DNA of 64,000 bases from Chroococcopsis sp964623815 (GCA_964623815.1 CAZUVR010000017.1:15032-79031); one strand, 5' to 3'; shown: positions 42,724-52,113, counted from the first letter of the stretch. Numbers and translations are program-made. Notes: generated from the sequence alone by a model not told the origin.

Positions 42724-43209
42724 ATGTCAAAAAACAAACAAGATAACTTAAAACGAATTTTAGTCATCGTGTCCGGGCTATTTTTTCTAGGCATGATGAC
42801 GATTCCCATGTCTAATATATTCACTAATAAACAGACTAATAATTCTCAGACACCTCAAGCCGATAATCAAATCGATGCCAAAAAATTAGGCGAACTAGCT
42901 CAAGGTTATGAGAAAGTATTGGAGCGTGAGCCGGATAATCTTACTGCGCTACAAGGATTAGTGGAGGCTAAAATGCGACTCAAAGATTATCAAGGGGCGA
43001 AACCCTCTTTAGAAAAACTTTATCAGAAGTTTCCCGAAAACCCTCAAGTCATGCTGTTTCTATACATAGCCCGTCTTCAAACTAACGACATCGGAGGAGC
43101 GACGGCTCTTATGGAAAAATTGGCTAAACTTTATCCCCAAGAACCTAAATTTCAAGCGGAACTAGCCAGACTTAAAGGAGCCAAGCCCTTACCATCCCCT
43201 ACTAAATAA
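42724..43209 (+). CDS. Membrane-anchored TPR protein
   Basis: 161 residues from the ATG at 42724. A basic start (MSKNKQDNLKR) and one membrane helix (ILVIVSGLFFLGMMTIPMSN) are followed by an Asn/Gln linker and about two or three TPR helices (LAQGYEKVLEREPDNLTALQ, KPSLEKLYQKFPENPQVMLF, ALMEKLAKLYPQEPKFQAEL). The helical domain probably lies outside the cytoplasm. TPRs imply protein binding. It begins 8 bp after the membrane protein gene, suggesting the two function together. Confidence 0.75.
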   Translation: MSKNKQDNLKRILVIVSGLFFLGMMTIPMSNIFTNKQTNNSQTPQADNQIDAKKLGELAQGYEKVLEREPDNLTALQGLVEAKMRLKDYQGAKPSLEKLYQKFPENPQVMLFLYIARLQTNDIGGATALMEKLAKLYPQEPKFQAELARLKGAKPLPSPTK

Positions 43210-43425
43210 TCCGGTTGGCATAATCTTCTGTTGCCGATCGTATATTTACCATGGCAATATTATGTATATTTTCATACAATTATCCATAATTTAATAATGC
43301 TTGAGGAAAATACTGAGATCTTTTTTCCGTTTTTGTGTCAGTATAGTAGAAGAAGCTCCTAATAAGTGATAAGAAAAAGTATAAAAGTTATTCAGGAGTA
43401 TATACCTATTTGGCATGAGACTTGT

Positions 43426-43602
43426 ATGAAAATCAGTGAACTTGAACAATACCTATCCCAATTAAAGTCAGAAAATGGTGACATGGACATAGTTTATCAG
43501 TGTCGAGGGCAGCACTATACTTGGTTGGATAAAGTAAGAACTGCTAATCTTAAAGTGTTAAAAAACAGTAGCGATATTAAATTACTCATTTCCCTATTCT
43601 AG
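43426..43602 (+). CDS. Small hypothetical protein (MKISELEQYL-type)
   Basis: 58 residues if the ATG at 43426 is used; the frame is open from a GTG at 43366. The start MKISELEQYLSQLKSENGDM followed by a beta strand (DIVYQC) resembles small proteins of the MKISELI..L..EHGDL..V kind found in bacteria and phages. No ribosome site of quality is seen. Function is unknown. It ends 6 bp before corA on the opposite strand. Confidence 0.45.
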   Translation: MKISELEQYLSQLKSENGDMDIVYQCRGQHYTWLDKVRTANLKVLKNSSDIKLLISLF

Positions 43603-43608
43603 GAATTT

Positions 43609-44763
43609 CTAACGTCTTCTGATAGAAGAAAAATCCTTAAACCAACCTCGCCGCCAGAAAAAGTAAATCAGGGCGGTGGCGATGATAAACATCAATCCTA
43701 GACAGAGGGGATAGCCCCAATACCAGTTCAATTCTGGCATATTCCAAGGCGACTTCTCGGTATTAAAGTTCATCCCGTATATACCGGCGATAAAGGTTAG
43801 GGGGATAAAAATAGTCGAAATTACCGTGAGGGTCTTCATAATCTCATTCATTTTATTCCCTACGGAAGAAATATAAAAATCCATCAAACCGTTAGCGAAA
43901 TCGCGGTAATTTTCGATAACGTCGATGATTTGCACCACATGGTCATAACAATCTCTCAGGTATACGGTAACGTTATGACTGATCAAAGTATGTTCGTCTC
44001 TCAAGAGGCTGTTGATAATATCTCTCTGGGGCCAGATAGCTCTTCTCAAAGATAGTAGTTCCTGACGTAGTTGATAAATCTGTGTGAGAGTTTGTTCGGT
44101 CGGATTAGCGATAATTTCGTTCTCTAAATTTTCTATCCTTTCACCGTAAGATTCTAAAACGGGAAAATAGCCATCGATGATAGCATCCCAAATCGCATAA
44201 GCTAAATAGTCGCTCGATTGCTTTCTTATTGAACCCCGATTGAGTTTAATTCTATCCCTAACGGAGTTGAGAGAATCATATTCTCCTTCTTCCTGTATCG
44301 TTAATAAATAATTCTCCCCTAAAATTAAACTAATTTGTTCCAAAAAAAAGCCGGTTTGCTGTTCTTTTAACCCTACCATCTGCACGATTATCACTAAATA
44401 ATCTTCATACTCTTCTACTTTGGGACGTTGGGGAATATTAACCACATCTTCTAGGGTTAGAGGATGTAAATTGAAGATTTTGCCGATTTCTCGCAGGGTA
44501 TCTTCGTGGCCCAATCCCACTACATCTATCCAAGAAACAGTTTGCTCGTTGATATAGCTTAAACAGTCAGAAGGTAATAAATTATTAACTTTGGTCGCTT
44601 GTTCTGGATTATAGTTAATCAGGAATATTTCCGTAGGGTTAGCATTCTGGTCGATATTAATGAAGCCCGGTATCGTACCTGGCTTATTATAGTAATAATC
44701 GAATAAATAATCTTTGGATTGAGTCGAGGAGTGCTTGATCCGGTGTTTCGCTTTCATAAGCAT
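43609..44763 (-). CDS. corA: CorA-type Mg2+/Co2+ channel
   Basis: 384 residues. A large cytosolic N-terminal domain (WIDVVGLGHEDTLREIGKIF, HPLTLEDVVNIPQRPKVEEYED) leads to two C-terminal membrane helices with the family signature YGMNFN between them (about 335-340) and a basic end. CorA forms a pentameric divalent-cation channel. Fourth and last gene of the minus-strand run DUF2227-mazG-lepB-corA, 23 bp after lepB. Confidence 0.93.
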   Translation of the reverse strand: MLMKAKHRIKHSSTQSKDYLFDYYYNKPGTIPGFINIDQNANPTEIFLINYNPEQATKVNNLLPSDCLSYINEQTVSWIDVVGLGHEDTLREIGKIFNLHPLTLEDVVNIPQRPKVEEYEDYLVIIVQMVGLKEQQTGFFLEQISLILGENYLLTIQEEGEYDSLNSVRDRIKLNRGSIRKQSSDYLAYAIWDAIIDGYFPVLESYGERIENLENEIIANPTEQTLTQIYQLRQELLSLRRAIWPQRDIINSLLRDEHTLISHNVTVYLRDCYDHVVQIIDVIENYRDFANGLMDFYISSVGNKMNEIMKTLTVISTIFIPLTFIAGIYGMNFNTEKSPWNMPELNWYWGYPLCLGLMFIIATALIYFFWRRGWFKDFSSIRRR

Positions 44764-44786
44764 TAGAAGGCGTTGAGAATTACCTC

Positions 44787-45338
44787 TTAGATTCTACCCA
44801 ACCTGTTAAAGGGAAAAAAACGAAATATAGCGTGCCCGATAATATTATCTTGCGGTAAAAACCCCCAAATATGGGAATCGTTACTATTATTGCGATTATC
44901 GCCCATGACGAATAACTCTCCTGGGGGTACTTCTACTGGGAAGAGATTATAGCGGGGCGGCTCCAGAATATAATTTTCTTTTAAAGGTTTTTCGTTGAGG
45001 TAAACCTTGCCATCGATAACGCTCACCCTATCGCCCGGCGTACCGATGACGCGCTTGATAAAAGCCTGATCTTTCTGATAACCTTGTTCCAATAGTTCGC
45101 CTGGAGGTTGAAATACCACTATATCACCGTATAGTGGGGGCCTGAGACGATAAGAAACTTTCTCTACCACCAGTCGATCGCCCTGCTCTAATGTGGGTAG
45201 CATAGAATCGGAGGGTATATAACGGGGTTCGGCGATGTAGGTACGGATCAGGTAAGCTAAGATCAGGGCTATTGCCAAAATCTGTATATTTTCCCAGATA
45301 GATTTAACTAAGGATTTCCGAGTTTGTTGTTCTTGCAT
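44787..45338 (-). CDS. lepB: Signal peptidase I (LepB)
   Basis: 183 residues. One N-terminal membrane helix (IQILAIALILAYLIRTYIAE) precedes YIPSDSMLPTLEQGD, with the catalytic Ser, and KRVIGTPGDRVSV with the catalytic Lys; VMGDNRNNSNDSHIWG is box E. It removes signal peptides on the outer face of the membrane, as needed for the exported proteins here. It lies 4 bp after mazG. Confidence 0.95.
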   Translation of the reverse strand: MQEQQTRKSLVKSIWENIQILAIALILAYLIRTYIAEPRYIPSDSMLPTLEQGDRLVVEKVSYRLRPPLYGDIVVFQPPGELLEQGYQKDQAFIKRVIGTPGDRVSVIDGKVYLNEKPLKENYILEPPRYNLFPVEVPPGELFVMGDNRNNSNDSHIWGFLPQDNIIGHAIFRFFPFNRLGRI

Positions 45339-45342
45339 TGTC

Positions 45343-46155
45343 CTATTGATTAAGGGTTGCTTTTGCCTTGCGCCATAAGATTTCTAGTTCATCGAGGCTA
45401 TATTCAGCCAGGGGTTTATCGGCGAAACTTTCCACGAGGGAAAATCGGCTGATAAAACGTGAGTTAGTTTCCTGTAAAGATTCAGAGGGATCTAAACCAT
45501 ACCAGCGAGCTATATTGATCAAGGTAAATAATAAGTCTCCCAATTCTGCCTGCTGGTGACTCTTATCTTCCCTGCCGAGGGCCTCTTTAAATTCTGCCAA
45601 TTCCTCATTGAATTTTGACCAGACTCCTTCGATATTTTCCCACTCGAATCCTACCTGTGCCGCTTTTTGAGAAATTTTCATGCTTGCCATTAGGGGGGGT
45701 AATGTACGTGTATAACGGGTTAATTTATCGCTGATACTTTGAGTTACTTTGCCTTTCTCCTCTGCTTTTATTCTCTCCCAATTCTGTCGCACCTGCTCCG
45801 AGTCTTGTAATTTTAATTCTCCGAATACGTGGGGATGACGGCGGATTAATTTTTCTGTGATACCTTCGGCTACTTCTTTAAGGCTGAAGTCTTGATTGTC
45901 GCTGGCGATTTGGCTCTGCAAGACTACTTGTAGTAATAAATCGCCTAATTCCTCGGCTATGGCCGATTTATCTTCGCTCTTTAAAGCCCAGACGACTTCA
46001 TAGGCTTCCTCGATAACGTAGGGAATCAACGTCTGGGGTGTTTGGGCTAAATCCCAGGGGCAGCCGTCAACCGGGTGGCGCAGTCGGGCGACTACCTCCA
46101 GTAAGCGATTGAGAGCGGTTAATACGGGCTGGTTGAAATCAAGATTATCGCTCAT
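45343..46155 (-). CDS. mazG: Nucleoside triphosphate pyrophosphohydrolase (MazG)
   Basis: 270 residues with two MazG domains: RLRHPVDGCPWDLAQTPQTL and ELGDLLLQVVLQSQIA in the first, and AELGDLLFTLINIARWYGLD in the second; the EExxD metal motifs are visible in both. It hydrolyses NTPs to NMP and PPi, cleaning the nucleotide pool. Flanked closely by the DUF2227 gene (5 bp) and lepB (4 bp). Confidence 0.93.
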   Translation of the reverse strand: MSDNLDFNQPVLTALNRLLEVVARLRHPVDGCPWDLAQTPQTLIPYVIEEAYEVVWALKSEDKSAIAEELGDLLLQVVLQSQIASDNQDFSLKEVAEGITEKLIRRHPHVFGELKLQDSEQVRQNWERIKAEEKGKVTQSISDKLTRYTRTLPPLMASMKISQKAAQVGFEWENIEGVWSKFNEELAEFKEALGREDKSHQQAELGDLLFTLINIARWYGLDPSESLQETNSRFISRFSLVESFADKPLAEYSLDELEILWRKAKATLNQ

Positions 46156-46160
46156 CAGAA

Positions 46161-46691
46161 TTAGCGTTTTGTTTTTTTACGGGTTTTACGATGAGAGCGT
46201 TTTAAGGCCGAGCCTATCCAATCGCTGATACTGTGACTCATCGCTCCTAATTCTAAACCGATCAGGACGGCGATCGATTCTTTTCTATGGGAGTGCCATA
46301 CTATCTCTATACCCCGATTTCTGATTTCTCCCCAATCTCCTGCCTCGCCGCCGCTTAATTCCACTATGCCCCCGATGATGATGGCTCCCAAAAGGAGAAG
46401 GCTACCTAGGTAGAAGATGCGAAACAGTGTACCGACTACGGGCCCATGCGAGAGGAAGGAGCGATGACGTAACATGGTGCGATAGGGCAGCCATATCGGG
46501 CGTAGCCATCCCCAACGTTTGTACTGTATCGAGTGTATATCTAAATCGGGGCCGAACATCAAGCCGCCGAATAGGTACGCTCCCCCTAACCAAGCCGTCA
46601 CTGTCAGACTACGGCTCGCTATCATACCGATAATGATTATCAGAGGTAAGAGGCTATAGGTGATGCGATCGTGAGTTTTCCCGTCAGGCAT
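46161..46691 (-). CDS. DUF2227-type putative metal-binding membrane protein
   Basis: 176 residues. The start MPDGKTHDRITYSLLPLII and GGLMFGPDLDIHSIQYKRWG, LRHRSFLSHGPVVGTLFRI and LELGAMSHSISDWIG give conserved His and Asp residues in and between hydrophobic segments, matching the DUF2227 family. The His/Asp pattern suggests a metal site as in membrane-bound metal hydrolases, but no activity is established. First gene of the run leading to corA. The tail is very basic (KRSHRKTRKKTKR). Confidence 0.8.
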   Translation of the reverse strand: MPDGKTHDRITYSLLPLIIIIGMIASRSLTVTAWLGGAYLFGGLMFGPDLDIHSIQYKRWGWLRPIWLPYRTMLRHRSFLSHGPVVGTLFRIFYLGSLLLLGAIIIGGIVELSGGEAGDWGEIRNRGIEIVWHSHRKESIAVLIGLELGAMSHSISDWIGSALKRSHRKTRKKTKR

Positions 46692-46749
46692 AAAAAACTT
46701 ATTGCTTTTTTTAATTCCTGTATGTTATATTAATTAAGCACGAAAAAAA

Positions 46750-46821
46750 GGGCGTTTAGCTCAGTGGTAGAGCGCCTGCCTTACAAGCAGGATGCCGTAG
46801 GTTCAAATCCTACAACGCCCA
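46750..46821 (+). tRNA. tRNA-Val (anticodon TAC)
   Basis: A 72-nt cloverleaf. Acceptor GGGCGTT pairs with AACGCCC; D stem GCTC/GAGC; anticodon stem CCTGC/GCAGG with loop CTTACAA (anticodon TAC, reading GTA and relatives); T stem GTAGG/CCTAC with loop TTCAAAT. The discriminator base is A, and CCA is not encoded, so it is added after transcription. It stands alone upstream of the triple-module gene. Confidence 0.97.
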
Positions 46822-47052
46822 TCGGTTCTACTTGTCAGCAAGGGGAAATAAAAATTACTAGTCTACGGGACGAGTTGAGAAACTTTCCGGCTTGAGATAG
46901 AGAGGGAATTATTTTGTTTCTTCACGGTTCTTATTGGTTATTTTTTCAACCGATCCGGGTACTATATTTTAGTAGGTACTCGCTCAAGCCAGACTTATAT
47001 TTTATCCCTCAATCTCTACTCGAACATTTTTTCTCTCAGGCCAGAGGTGACT

Positions 47053-48240
47053 ATGGAATTATCGTCCGACATATTTAACGAGGTGGTACAGTCTCTAGAA
47101 AAGCACGAAGAATCTTTGAGGATTAAAAAATTAATATTTTGTACCTGTCGTAAGTACTGGGAGAATGACGTAACTATTCTTAATAGCTTACCTTTAAAAG
47201 ATCTGATCAATGAATTAATTCAACTTAAACAGACTAATGAGCAGTTAACATTCTCAATATATAAATTAGTTAAAACCCTCAACCGTCCTAAAATTTATGC
47301 GAATGTGGCGACGGTAGTTATAGAACAAGTTAGTAAATTATATAGTTTCTCATCAGCCTACGATACTCAATTGATCTCCGTAAACGGCAGTGCTTACCCC
47401 CCTGCATCTGGAGAGTTTGCCCCATCTAATTCTTCTGGTAATATAATCGAGCAGATAGCCATCAATATAGAAAATCATCCCGATGTAGCGAGGGCGAAGA
47501 AATTACTGTACGCGGCCTGTAAGAATGAGTGGCAGAACGAAATAGGTGCGATCGACAGCTACGGTATGGTAAGAATGATAACGGAGATAAATCAACAAAA
47601 TAGCACCCTGAGTAACGTTAAAAAAAATCTCTATAAAATAGTAGATAACATTAACAAAAAAAATGTTTATCTAGCGGTAGCTGATTTTATAATTTCTCAA
47701 TTCGAGTGCTTATATGAAGTAGATGTAGACTATGAAGAACAGGAAGAAGATGAAAGAGAAGAGGGAACGCAGTTAAAATTAGTAAAAAGTCAAATAGTTC
47801 ATTTAGAAAATAGTTATCAAAATGGTCGCAACAGCCAGAAATCGAACGTAGTTACTTCCATCATCGATATATCAGACCCGCAACCCGTCACCGAATTACA
47901 CTATGCCGAACCAGCTCCAGTCGCTCCCGTTAGCGAGAGGAAAACTTACGATCCCTTTGAATTGAGATTGGAGATCATCCAGTTTAGTAATCCCTTAAGA
48001 GCTAAAATATTACTCTTTTCCATCGTTTTTCACCCCTGGGATAAGAGCGGTCAAGATTGGTCGATGTTGAGGAGTGTTACCTTAGAAGACCTGTTAGAGC
48101 AAGTTATTCACAGCGGAAAATCTATCAAGGAGGTAGAAAATAAATTGCAGGAAATAGCAAAAATAAAGACGGATGCCGATGTAGAAGCCAATATACAAGC
48201 AGCTTGTACCTTAATTCAAGCATTACAAAAAGTGATGTAA
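47053..48240 (+). CDS. Three-module helical protein of unknown function
   Basis: 395 residues from the ATG at 47053, which has an AGAGGTGA ribosome site at good spacing. Three copies of an approximately 88-residue module are visible at about 9-97, 131-221 and 303-395. Each shows a helix like RAKKLLYAACKNEWQN, then LxDLIxE-type and LYKIVDNIN-type helices, and an end like VADFIISQFECLY. The third copy is more diverged. Between modules 2 and 3 lies an acidic (YEEQEEDEREEG) and then Pro/Ala-rich linker. No signal peptide or membrane helix. I do not recognise the family. The pentapeptide-repeat gene starts 7 bp downstream, so the two are cotranscribed and may act together. Confidence 0.7.
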   Translation: MELSSDIFNEVVQSLEKHEESLRIKKLIFCTCRKYWENDVTILNSLPLKDLINELIQLKQTNEQLTFSIYKLVKTLNRPKIYANVATVVIEQVSKLYSFSSAYDTQLISVNGSAYPPASGEFAPSNSSGNIIEQIAINIENHPDVARAKKLLYAACKNEWQNEIGAIDSYGMVRMITEINQQNSTLSNVKKNLYKIVDNINKKNVYLAVADFIISQFECLYEVDVDYEEQEEDEREEGTQLKLVKSQIVHLENSYQNGRNSQKSNVVTSIIDISDPQPVTELHYAEPAPVAPVSERKTYDPFELRLEIIQFSNPLRAKILLFSIVFHPWDKSGQDWSMLRSVTLEDLLEQVIHSGKSIKEVENKLQEIAKIKTDADVEANIQAACTLIQALQKVM

Positions 48241-48247
48241 ATATAAT

Positions 48248-49240
48248 ATGAAGCCAACAGAATTAATCGATCGCTATTGTGCCGGAGAAACAGTTTTCAG
48301 TGGAATTAAACTCCCGAGCGTTAACTTAATCGGTGCCGATTTAATCGGTATAACTTTAAACGAAGCGGATTTACACGGGGCTAATCTATTATTCTCCTAT
48401 CTCAACCGGGCCAATTTAGCTCAGGCTAATCTGGTAGGGGCAAATCTCAGCGGTGCTAGTCTCAATCAAGCCGACTTAACGGGGGCGGATTTACGTAGCG
48501 CCAATCTACACGGCATCATCCTCCAAGGGGCCATATTACGAGATTGTGATATTACCCTGGCTATATTAGTCGATTCTAATCTAGTGGGGGCGGATTTACG
48601 AGGTGCGGACTTGAGTGGGGCGAATTTAACTGGTGCTTGTCTGCGCGGTACGAATATGCGGCAGGAGAAGAAAAGTTTCAACACTAACCTACAAACCGCT
48701 AACCTCAGCCGCGCTGACTTACAGGGCGCGAATATGAAAGGGGTGGATTTAATCCGGGCTAATCTGGCGGGAGCTAATCTCAAGGAAGTCAATCTCAGAG
48801 ACGCGGATTTAAAAGGGGCGGATTTGAGTAATGCTAATCTGAAAGGCGCTTTCCTCACTGATGCTAATTTGATGGGAGCGAAGTTAGTCGGAGCTAACCT
48901 TACTAACGCTAATTTCGTCAGGGCGAAAATGAGTAACTGCGACGCGATGGGGGCTAATTTCCAAAATTGTCTCATGACTCAGGTGAAGTTCGATCGCGCC
49001 AATCTCAGTCACGCTAATTTTCATGCGGTGCGGATGAGTTCGGGCGATCTACGCCGGGCTAATCTGGCGGGGGCGATTTTAACCGAGGCGGAGTTAGTAG
49101 AAGCTTTCTTCGCCCGGGCCAATCTTTCTAACGCCGATTTGAGCAACGCCAATCTTCTCCGCGCCGATTTAATGATAGCCAATCTCTCAGGTGTCAATTT
49201 CAGGGGCGCTACCATGCCAGATGGCAGGATCAATAATTAA
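48248..49240 (+). CDS. Pentapeptide-repeat protein
   Basis: 330 residues, almost wholly A(D/N)LXX pentapeptides (for example ANLVGANLSGASLNQADLTG) from about residue 25 to the end, which fold as a right-handed quadrilateral beta helix. There is a short N-terminal cap (MKPTELIDRYCAGETVFSGI) and an irregular break near 138-150 (MRQEKKSFNTN). No signal peptide. Roles in the family are varied (DNA mimicry, scaffolding, transport) and cannot be told here. It lies 7 bp after the triple-module gene and its stop overlaps the end of the convergent pseudouridine synthase by 4 bp. Confidence 0.88.
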   Translation: MKPTELIDRYCAGETVFSGIKLPSVNLIGADLIGITLNEADLHGANLLFSYLNRANLAQANLVGANLSGASLNQADLTGADLRSANLHGIILQGAILRDCDITLAILVDSNLVGADLRGADLSGANLTGACLRGTNMRQEKKSFNTNLQTANLSRADLQGANMKGVDLIRANLAGANLKEVNLRDADLKGADLSNANLKGAFLTDANLMGAKLVGANLTNANFVRAKMSNCDAMGANFQNCLMTQVKFDRANLSHANFHAVRMSSGDLRRANLAGAILTEAELVEAFFARANLSNADLSNANLLRADLMIANLSGVNFRGATMPDGRINN

Positions 49241-50172
49241 CGATTCTCCAATCTCTGACGCAGACGGCTCAGCACTTTCGTAAATACGGGAGGTAGGGGG
49301 GCTCGGACATCGATCGTTTTCCCCGATACGGGATGCTCTAATATCAGTCTCTCGGCGTGTAATAATTGCCCTGGTAGATTGAAGTTAGAAGAACCTCCAG
49401 AACCGTACAGGGGATCTCCCAAGATAGGATGACCGGTATGGCTCGCGTGAACCCGAATCTGATGAGTTCTGCCGGTTTCTAATTGGAATTCCATATAGGT
49501 GAAGTTATCCAGTCTCTCTCTCACCCGCCAGTGTGTGCGGGCTGGCTTGCCCCCAGACTCCTCGGGTAAAACCGTTCGCTTTTTGCGATCGATCGGATGT
49601 CTGCCTAGGGGTAGGTCTATAACTCCGCTCTCTTCTTTCATAGCTCCGTAAATTATGGCTACGTAGTGCCGGCGGGCGGTTTTGTTTTTTATCTGTGCCT
49701 GCAGGTGTCGGTGTGAGGTATCGGTTTTGGACACCACTAACAGCCCAGTCGTGTCTTTATCCAACCGATGCACTATGCCGGGACGTTTCACCCCGCCTAT
49801 CCCCGCCAGATCCGGACAGTGGTACAGTAAGGCGTTGACCAACGTGCCGGAGTAATGTCCCGGCGCTGGATGCACTACCAAGCCGGCAGGTTTATCGATG
49901 ATGATCAGTTCTTCGTCTTCGTAAACGATGGAGAGATCGATCGCTTCTCCCTGCAACTCTAACGGTTCCGCGTCGGGGACAGTGACGGTTAACCTGTCAC
50001 CCGGATTAATTTTCTGCTTTTTCTCCCGACATACCTCATCATTGAGTTTGATATTACCCGTCTCGATTAACTTTTGTAATCGAGAGCGGGATAACTCCGG
50101 TAAGCGTTGGGATAACCAAGCGTCTAAACGCGCTCTCGTCCCCTCTACCTCCAAGTATAGGGTTTCTGCCAT
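49237..50172 (-). CDS. RluA/RluD family 23S rRNA pseudouridine synthase
   Basis: 311 residues. An S4 RNA-binding domain (ARLDAWLSQRLPELSRSRLQ) at the N-terminus is followed by the catalytic domain with IIDKPAGLVVHPAPGHYSGT and HRLDKDTTGLLVVSKT, whose Asp is the nucleophile; GRTHQIRVHASHTGHPILGD completes the site. S4 plus this catalytic domain matches the RluD-type enzymes that modify helix 69 of 23S rRNA. Rlu specificity cannot be proven by sequence alone. Confidence 0.9.
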   Translation of the reverse strand: MAETLYLEVEGTRARLDAWLSQRLPELSRSRLQKLIETGNIKLNDEVCREKKQKINPGDRLTVTVPDAEPLELQGEAIDLSIVYEDEELIIIDKPAGLVVHPAPGHYSGTLVNALLYHCPDLAGIGGVKRPGIVHRLDKDTTGLLVVSKTDTSHRHLQAQIKNKTARRHYVAIIYGAMKEESGVIDLPLGRHPIDRKKRTVLPEESGGKPARTHWRVRERLDNFTYMEFQLETGRTHQIRVHASHTGHPILGDPLYGSGGSSNFNLPGQLLHAERLILEHPVSGKTIDVRAPLPPVFTKVLSRLRQRLENR

Positions 50173-50218
50173 GATCGATGTCCCTGAAGAAATTTTATAT
50201 AACTATATAGTCGTAAGA

Positions 50219-50572
50219 TTATCTACCAGGTAATCCAGGCAACCTACTTTTACAGCCTCTATTAAGAAAGCCATCGAGGCCCCAGGCGGCACATTCGAGA
50301 GTGCGGGTGGTGTTAGGCTGTGCGGTAGTGGTGAAATCACAGGAGACGTAGCCGTTATTATCGCTGTCGGTGGGCTGGCAGCTCACACCGTTAATATCTT
50401 GTTTGAGGACACTGCTGACATAATCTCGCAGTTGGGCTTCGGCGAAATCTCGGCCGAAAAATAACTGCCCGAAGGACTTACCTACGGTGAGTAATACTCC
50501 ACTGATGGCTATAGCTAAAATGCCAACCGCACCGAGTATGAAGAATAATTTTATCTTGCCAAAGTTTTTCAT
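50219..50572 (-). CDS. Membrane-anchored secreted small protein
   Basis: 117 residues. A basic start and one membrane helix (LFFILGAVGILAIAISGVLL) are followed by a soluble domain with four Cys (NGVSCQPTD, GYVSCDFTT, LECAAW, NRGCKSRL), probably two disulfides in the periplasm or lumen. The family is unknown to me. It lies about 45 bp upstream, in gene order, of nothing on its strand but the pseudouridine synthase begins beyond. Confidence 0.55.
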   Translation of the reverse strand: MKNFGKIKLFFILGAVGILAIAISGVLLTVGKSFGQLFFGRDFAEAQLRDYVSSVLKQDINGVSCQPTDSDNNGYVSCDFTTTAQPNTTRTLECAAWGLDGFLNRGCKSRLPGLPGR

Positions 50573-50678
50573 ATCGTTAGCTTTCAGTAAAATTACAGTT
50601 GTGTTCCTATTTGCACGATAGTATATAGCTTCATGGGGAGCTTATACTAAAAAGAGGTAGGAAAATTAAGGATTAATT

Positions 50679-50966
50679 ATGGATATTTTGAGTATAAGTA
50701 GTTTGATACTAGGGATTTTCCTAGGAGTTATGACTTTATTATTTATATTCCGTATCGTTTTAACTTGGTATCCCCAGGTAGACTTAAATCGTTTCCCCTT
50801 CAATCTCATAGGATGGCCGACGGAGCCTTTATTGGTGCCAGTGCGTAAGTTGATCCCGCCTTTAGGTGGTGTGGATATTGCGCCGATTATCTGGGTGGGA
50901 ATTTGCACCCTGTTGAGAGAAGTTCTCTTAGGGCAACAGGGATTATTAACTATGGCTATCCACTAA
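50679..50966 (+). CDS. YggT family membrane protein (Ycf19-like)
   Basis: 95 residues with two hydrophobic segments (about 5-32 and 65-90) and the family core FRIVLTWYPQVDLNRFPFNL, then PTEPLLVPVRKLIPPLGGVD in between. YggT proteins are small membrane proteins; plastid and cyanobacterial relatives (Ycf19/CCB3) have been linked to thylakoid biogenesis and cytochrome b6 assembly. It converges with the phytochrome operon end, 5 bp away. Confidence 0.88.
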   Translation: MDILSISSLILGIFLGVMTLLFIFRIVLTWYPQVDLNRFPFNLIGWPTEPLLVPVRKLIPPLGGVDIAPIIWVGICTLLREVLLGQQGLLTMAIH

Positions 50967-50971
50967 TTTAA

Positions 50972-52099
50972 CTAGCGAACGATCGGTAAGATAACTTTAA
51001 AAGTAGTTCCCCTCCCCTCTTCGCTGATGAAAGAAATCGTTCCTTCGAGTGCCTCCACACACCTGTGTACGATCGCTAAACCCAAGCCAGTGCCGGCGAT
51101 ATTATCCACATTGGTAGCCCGATAGAAGGGCCCGAAAAGTTGGGATTGTTCTTCTTGAGGGATGCCGATACCTTCATCGGCAATCTCGAAGCTCACCGCC
51201 TCATCTTGCCGGGTGATGATTAATTGAATCGAGCCACCTGCCGGGGAGTATTTTAAAGCGTTACTGAGAAGGTTATTGAGAATATGTTTGAGTATGTTCT
51301 CATCCCATAAACCTTGATTGATGTCGCCTTCTATATTTAAAACATAACGATGTTTGTCCGTTTCTTGCAGTTGAAAAGATTTCCAGAGATGAATACAGAA
51401 ATCTTTTAAATCTATAGGTTGTAGATCTATGCTTAATCGTCCCGAATCCGCCCGACCAATTAACAGAATCTCCGTCAATAACTGATCCATATCTTTAATA
51501 GCACCCCGGATTAATTGAAAGTAGGAAATTTGCTGTTCTTTGGTCAATCTATCCCGGCTATTTTCTAACAGCTTGGTCGATAGAGATATGGTACAGAGCG
51601 GATTACGAAAGTCGTGGGTAATCATCGAGACAAAAGTATTTTTCATCTCGTTGATCTCCTGTGCCCTGACTAACTCATTACTGAGATTCACTTTAGCTTC
51701 TCTGAGTTCCTCTTCCGTTTGCTTACGTTCGATCGCGTAACAGATAGAACGGGCGAGATTTTCGAGATTTACCTGACGTTTAACTAAATAATCTTGCGCT
51801 CCCCTCCTGAGGGCTTCTAACGCTAAACGATCGTCATTGGTATTAGTTAAAACGACGATGGGCAGATGAGGAGCGAGATTAACCAGAGGTATGAGGGAAT
51901 CTAAACCGTGACTATCAGGTAAGCTTAAATCGAGAAGGATCACGTCAAATTGATACTGCTTCAGAAGCTCAATACCCTTTTTCAGATATTGAGCGTGGTC
52001 TAGAGTAAAATGTTTGACGATCGAACCCTTAAGAATTTCTTGTAACATTCTTGCTTCAGCGAGATTATCCTCAATAAGCAAGATTTTTACTGTAGTCAT
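50972..52099 (-). CDS. Receiver-histidine kinase hybrid, last gene of phytochrome operon
   Basis: 375 residues. A receiver domain (1-120) with KILLIEDNLAEARML, VILLDLSLPDSHGLDS (phospho-acceptor Asp), VLTNTND and YLVKRQ is followed by a coiled linker, a DHp domain (FVSMITHDFRNPLCTISLS, His in THDFRNP) and an ATPase with NLLSNALKYSP (N box), FEIADEGIGIPQEE (G1) and GTGLGLAIVHR (G2). It is a sensor kinase whose input is a receiver, so it should act downstream of another kinase, most simply the phytochrome. It lies 14 bp after the response regulator gene. Confidence 0.9.
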   Translation of the reverse strand: MTTVKILLIEDNLAEARMLQEILKGSIVKHFTLDHAQYLKKGIELLKQYQFDVILLDLSLPDSHGLDSLIPLVNLAPHLPIVVLTNTNDDRLALEALRRGAQDYLVKRQVNLENLARSICYAIERKQTEEELREAKVNLSNELVRAQEINEMKNTFVSMITHDFRNPLCTISLSTKLLENSRDRLTKEQQISYFQLIRGAIKDMDQLLTEILLIGRADSGRLSIDLQPIDLKDFCIHLWKSFQLQETDKHRYVLNIEGDINQGLWDENILKHILNNLLSNALKYSPAGGSIQLIITRQDEAVSFEIADEGIGIPQEEQSQLFGPFYRATNVDNIAGTGLGLAIVHRCVEALEGTISFISEEGRGTTFKVILPIVR

Positions 52100-52113
52100 T
52101 GTTAATCATTAAT

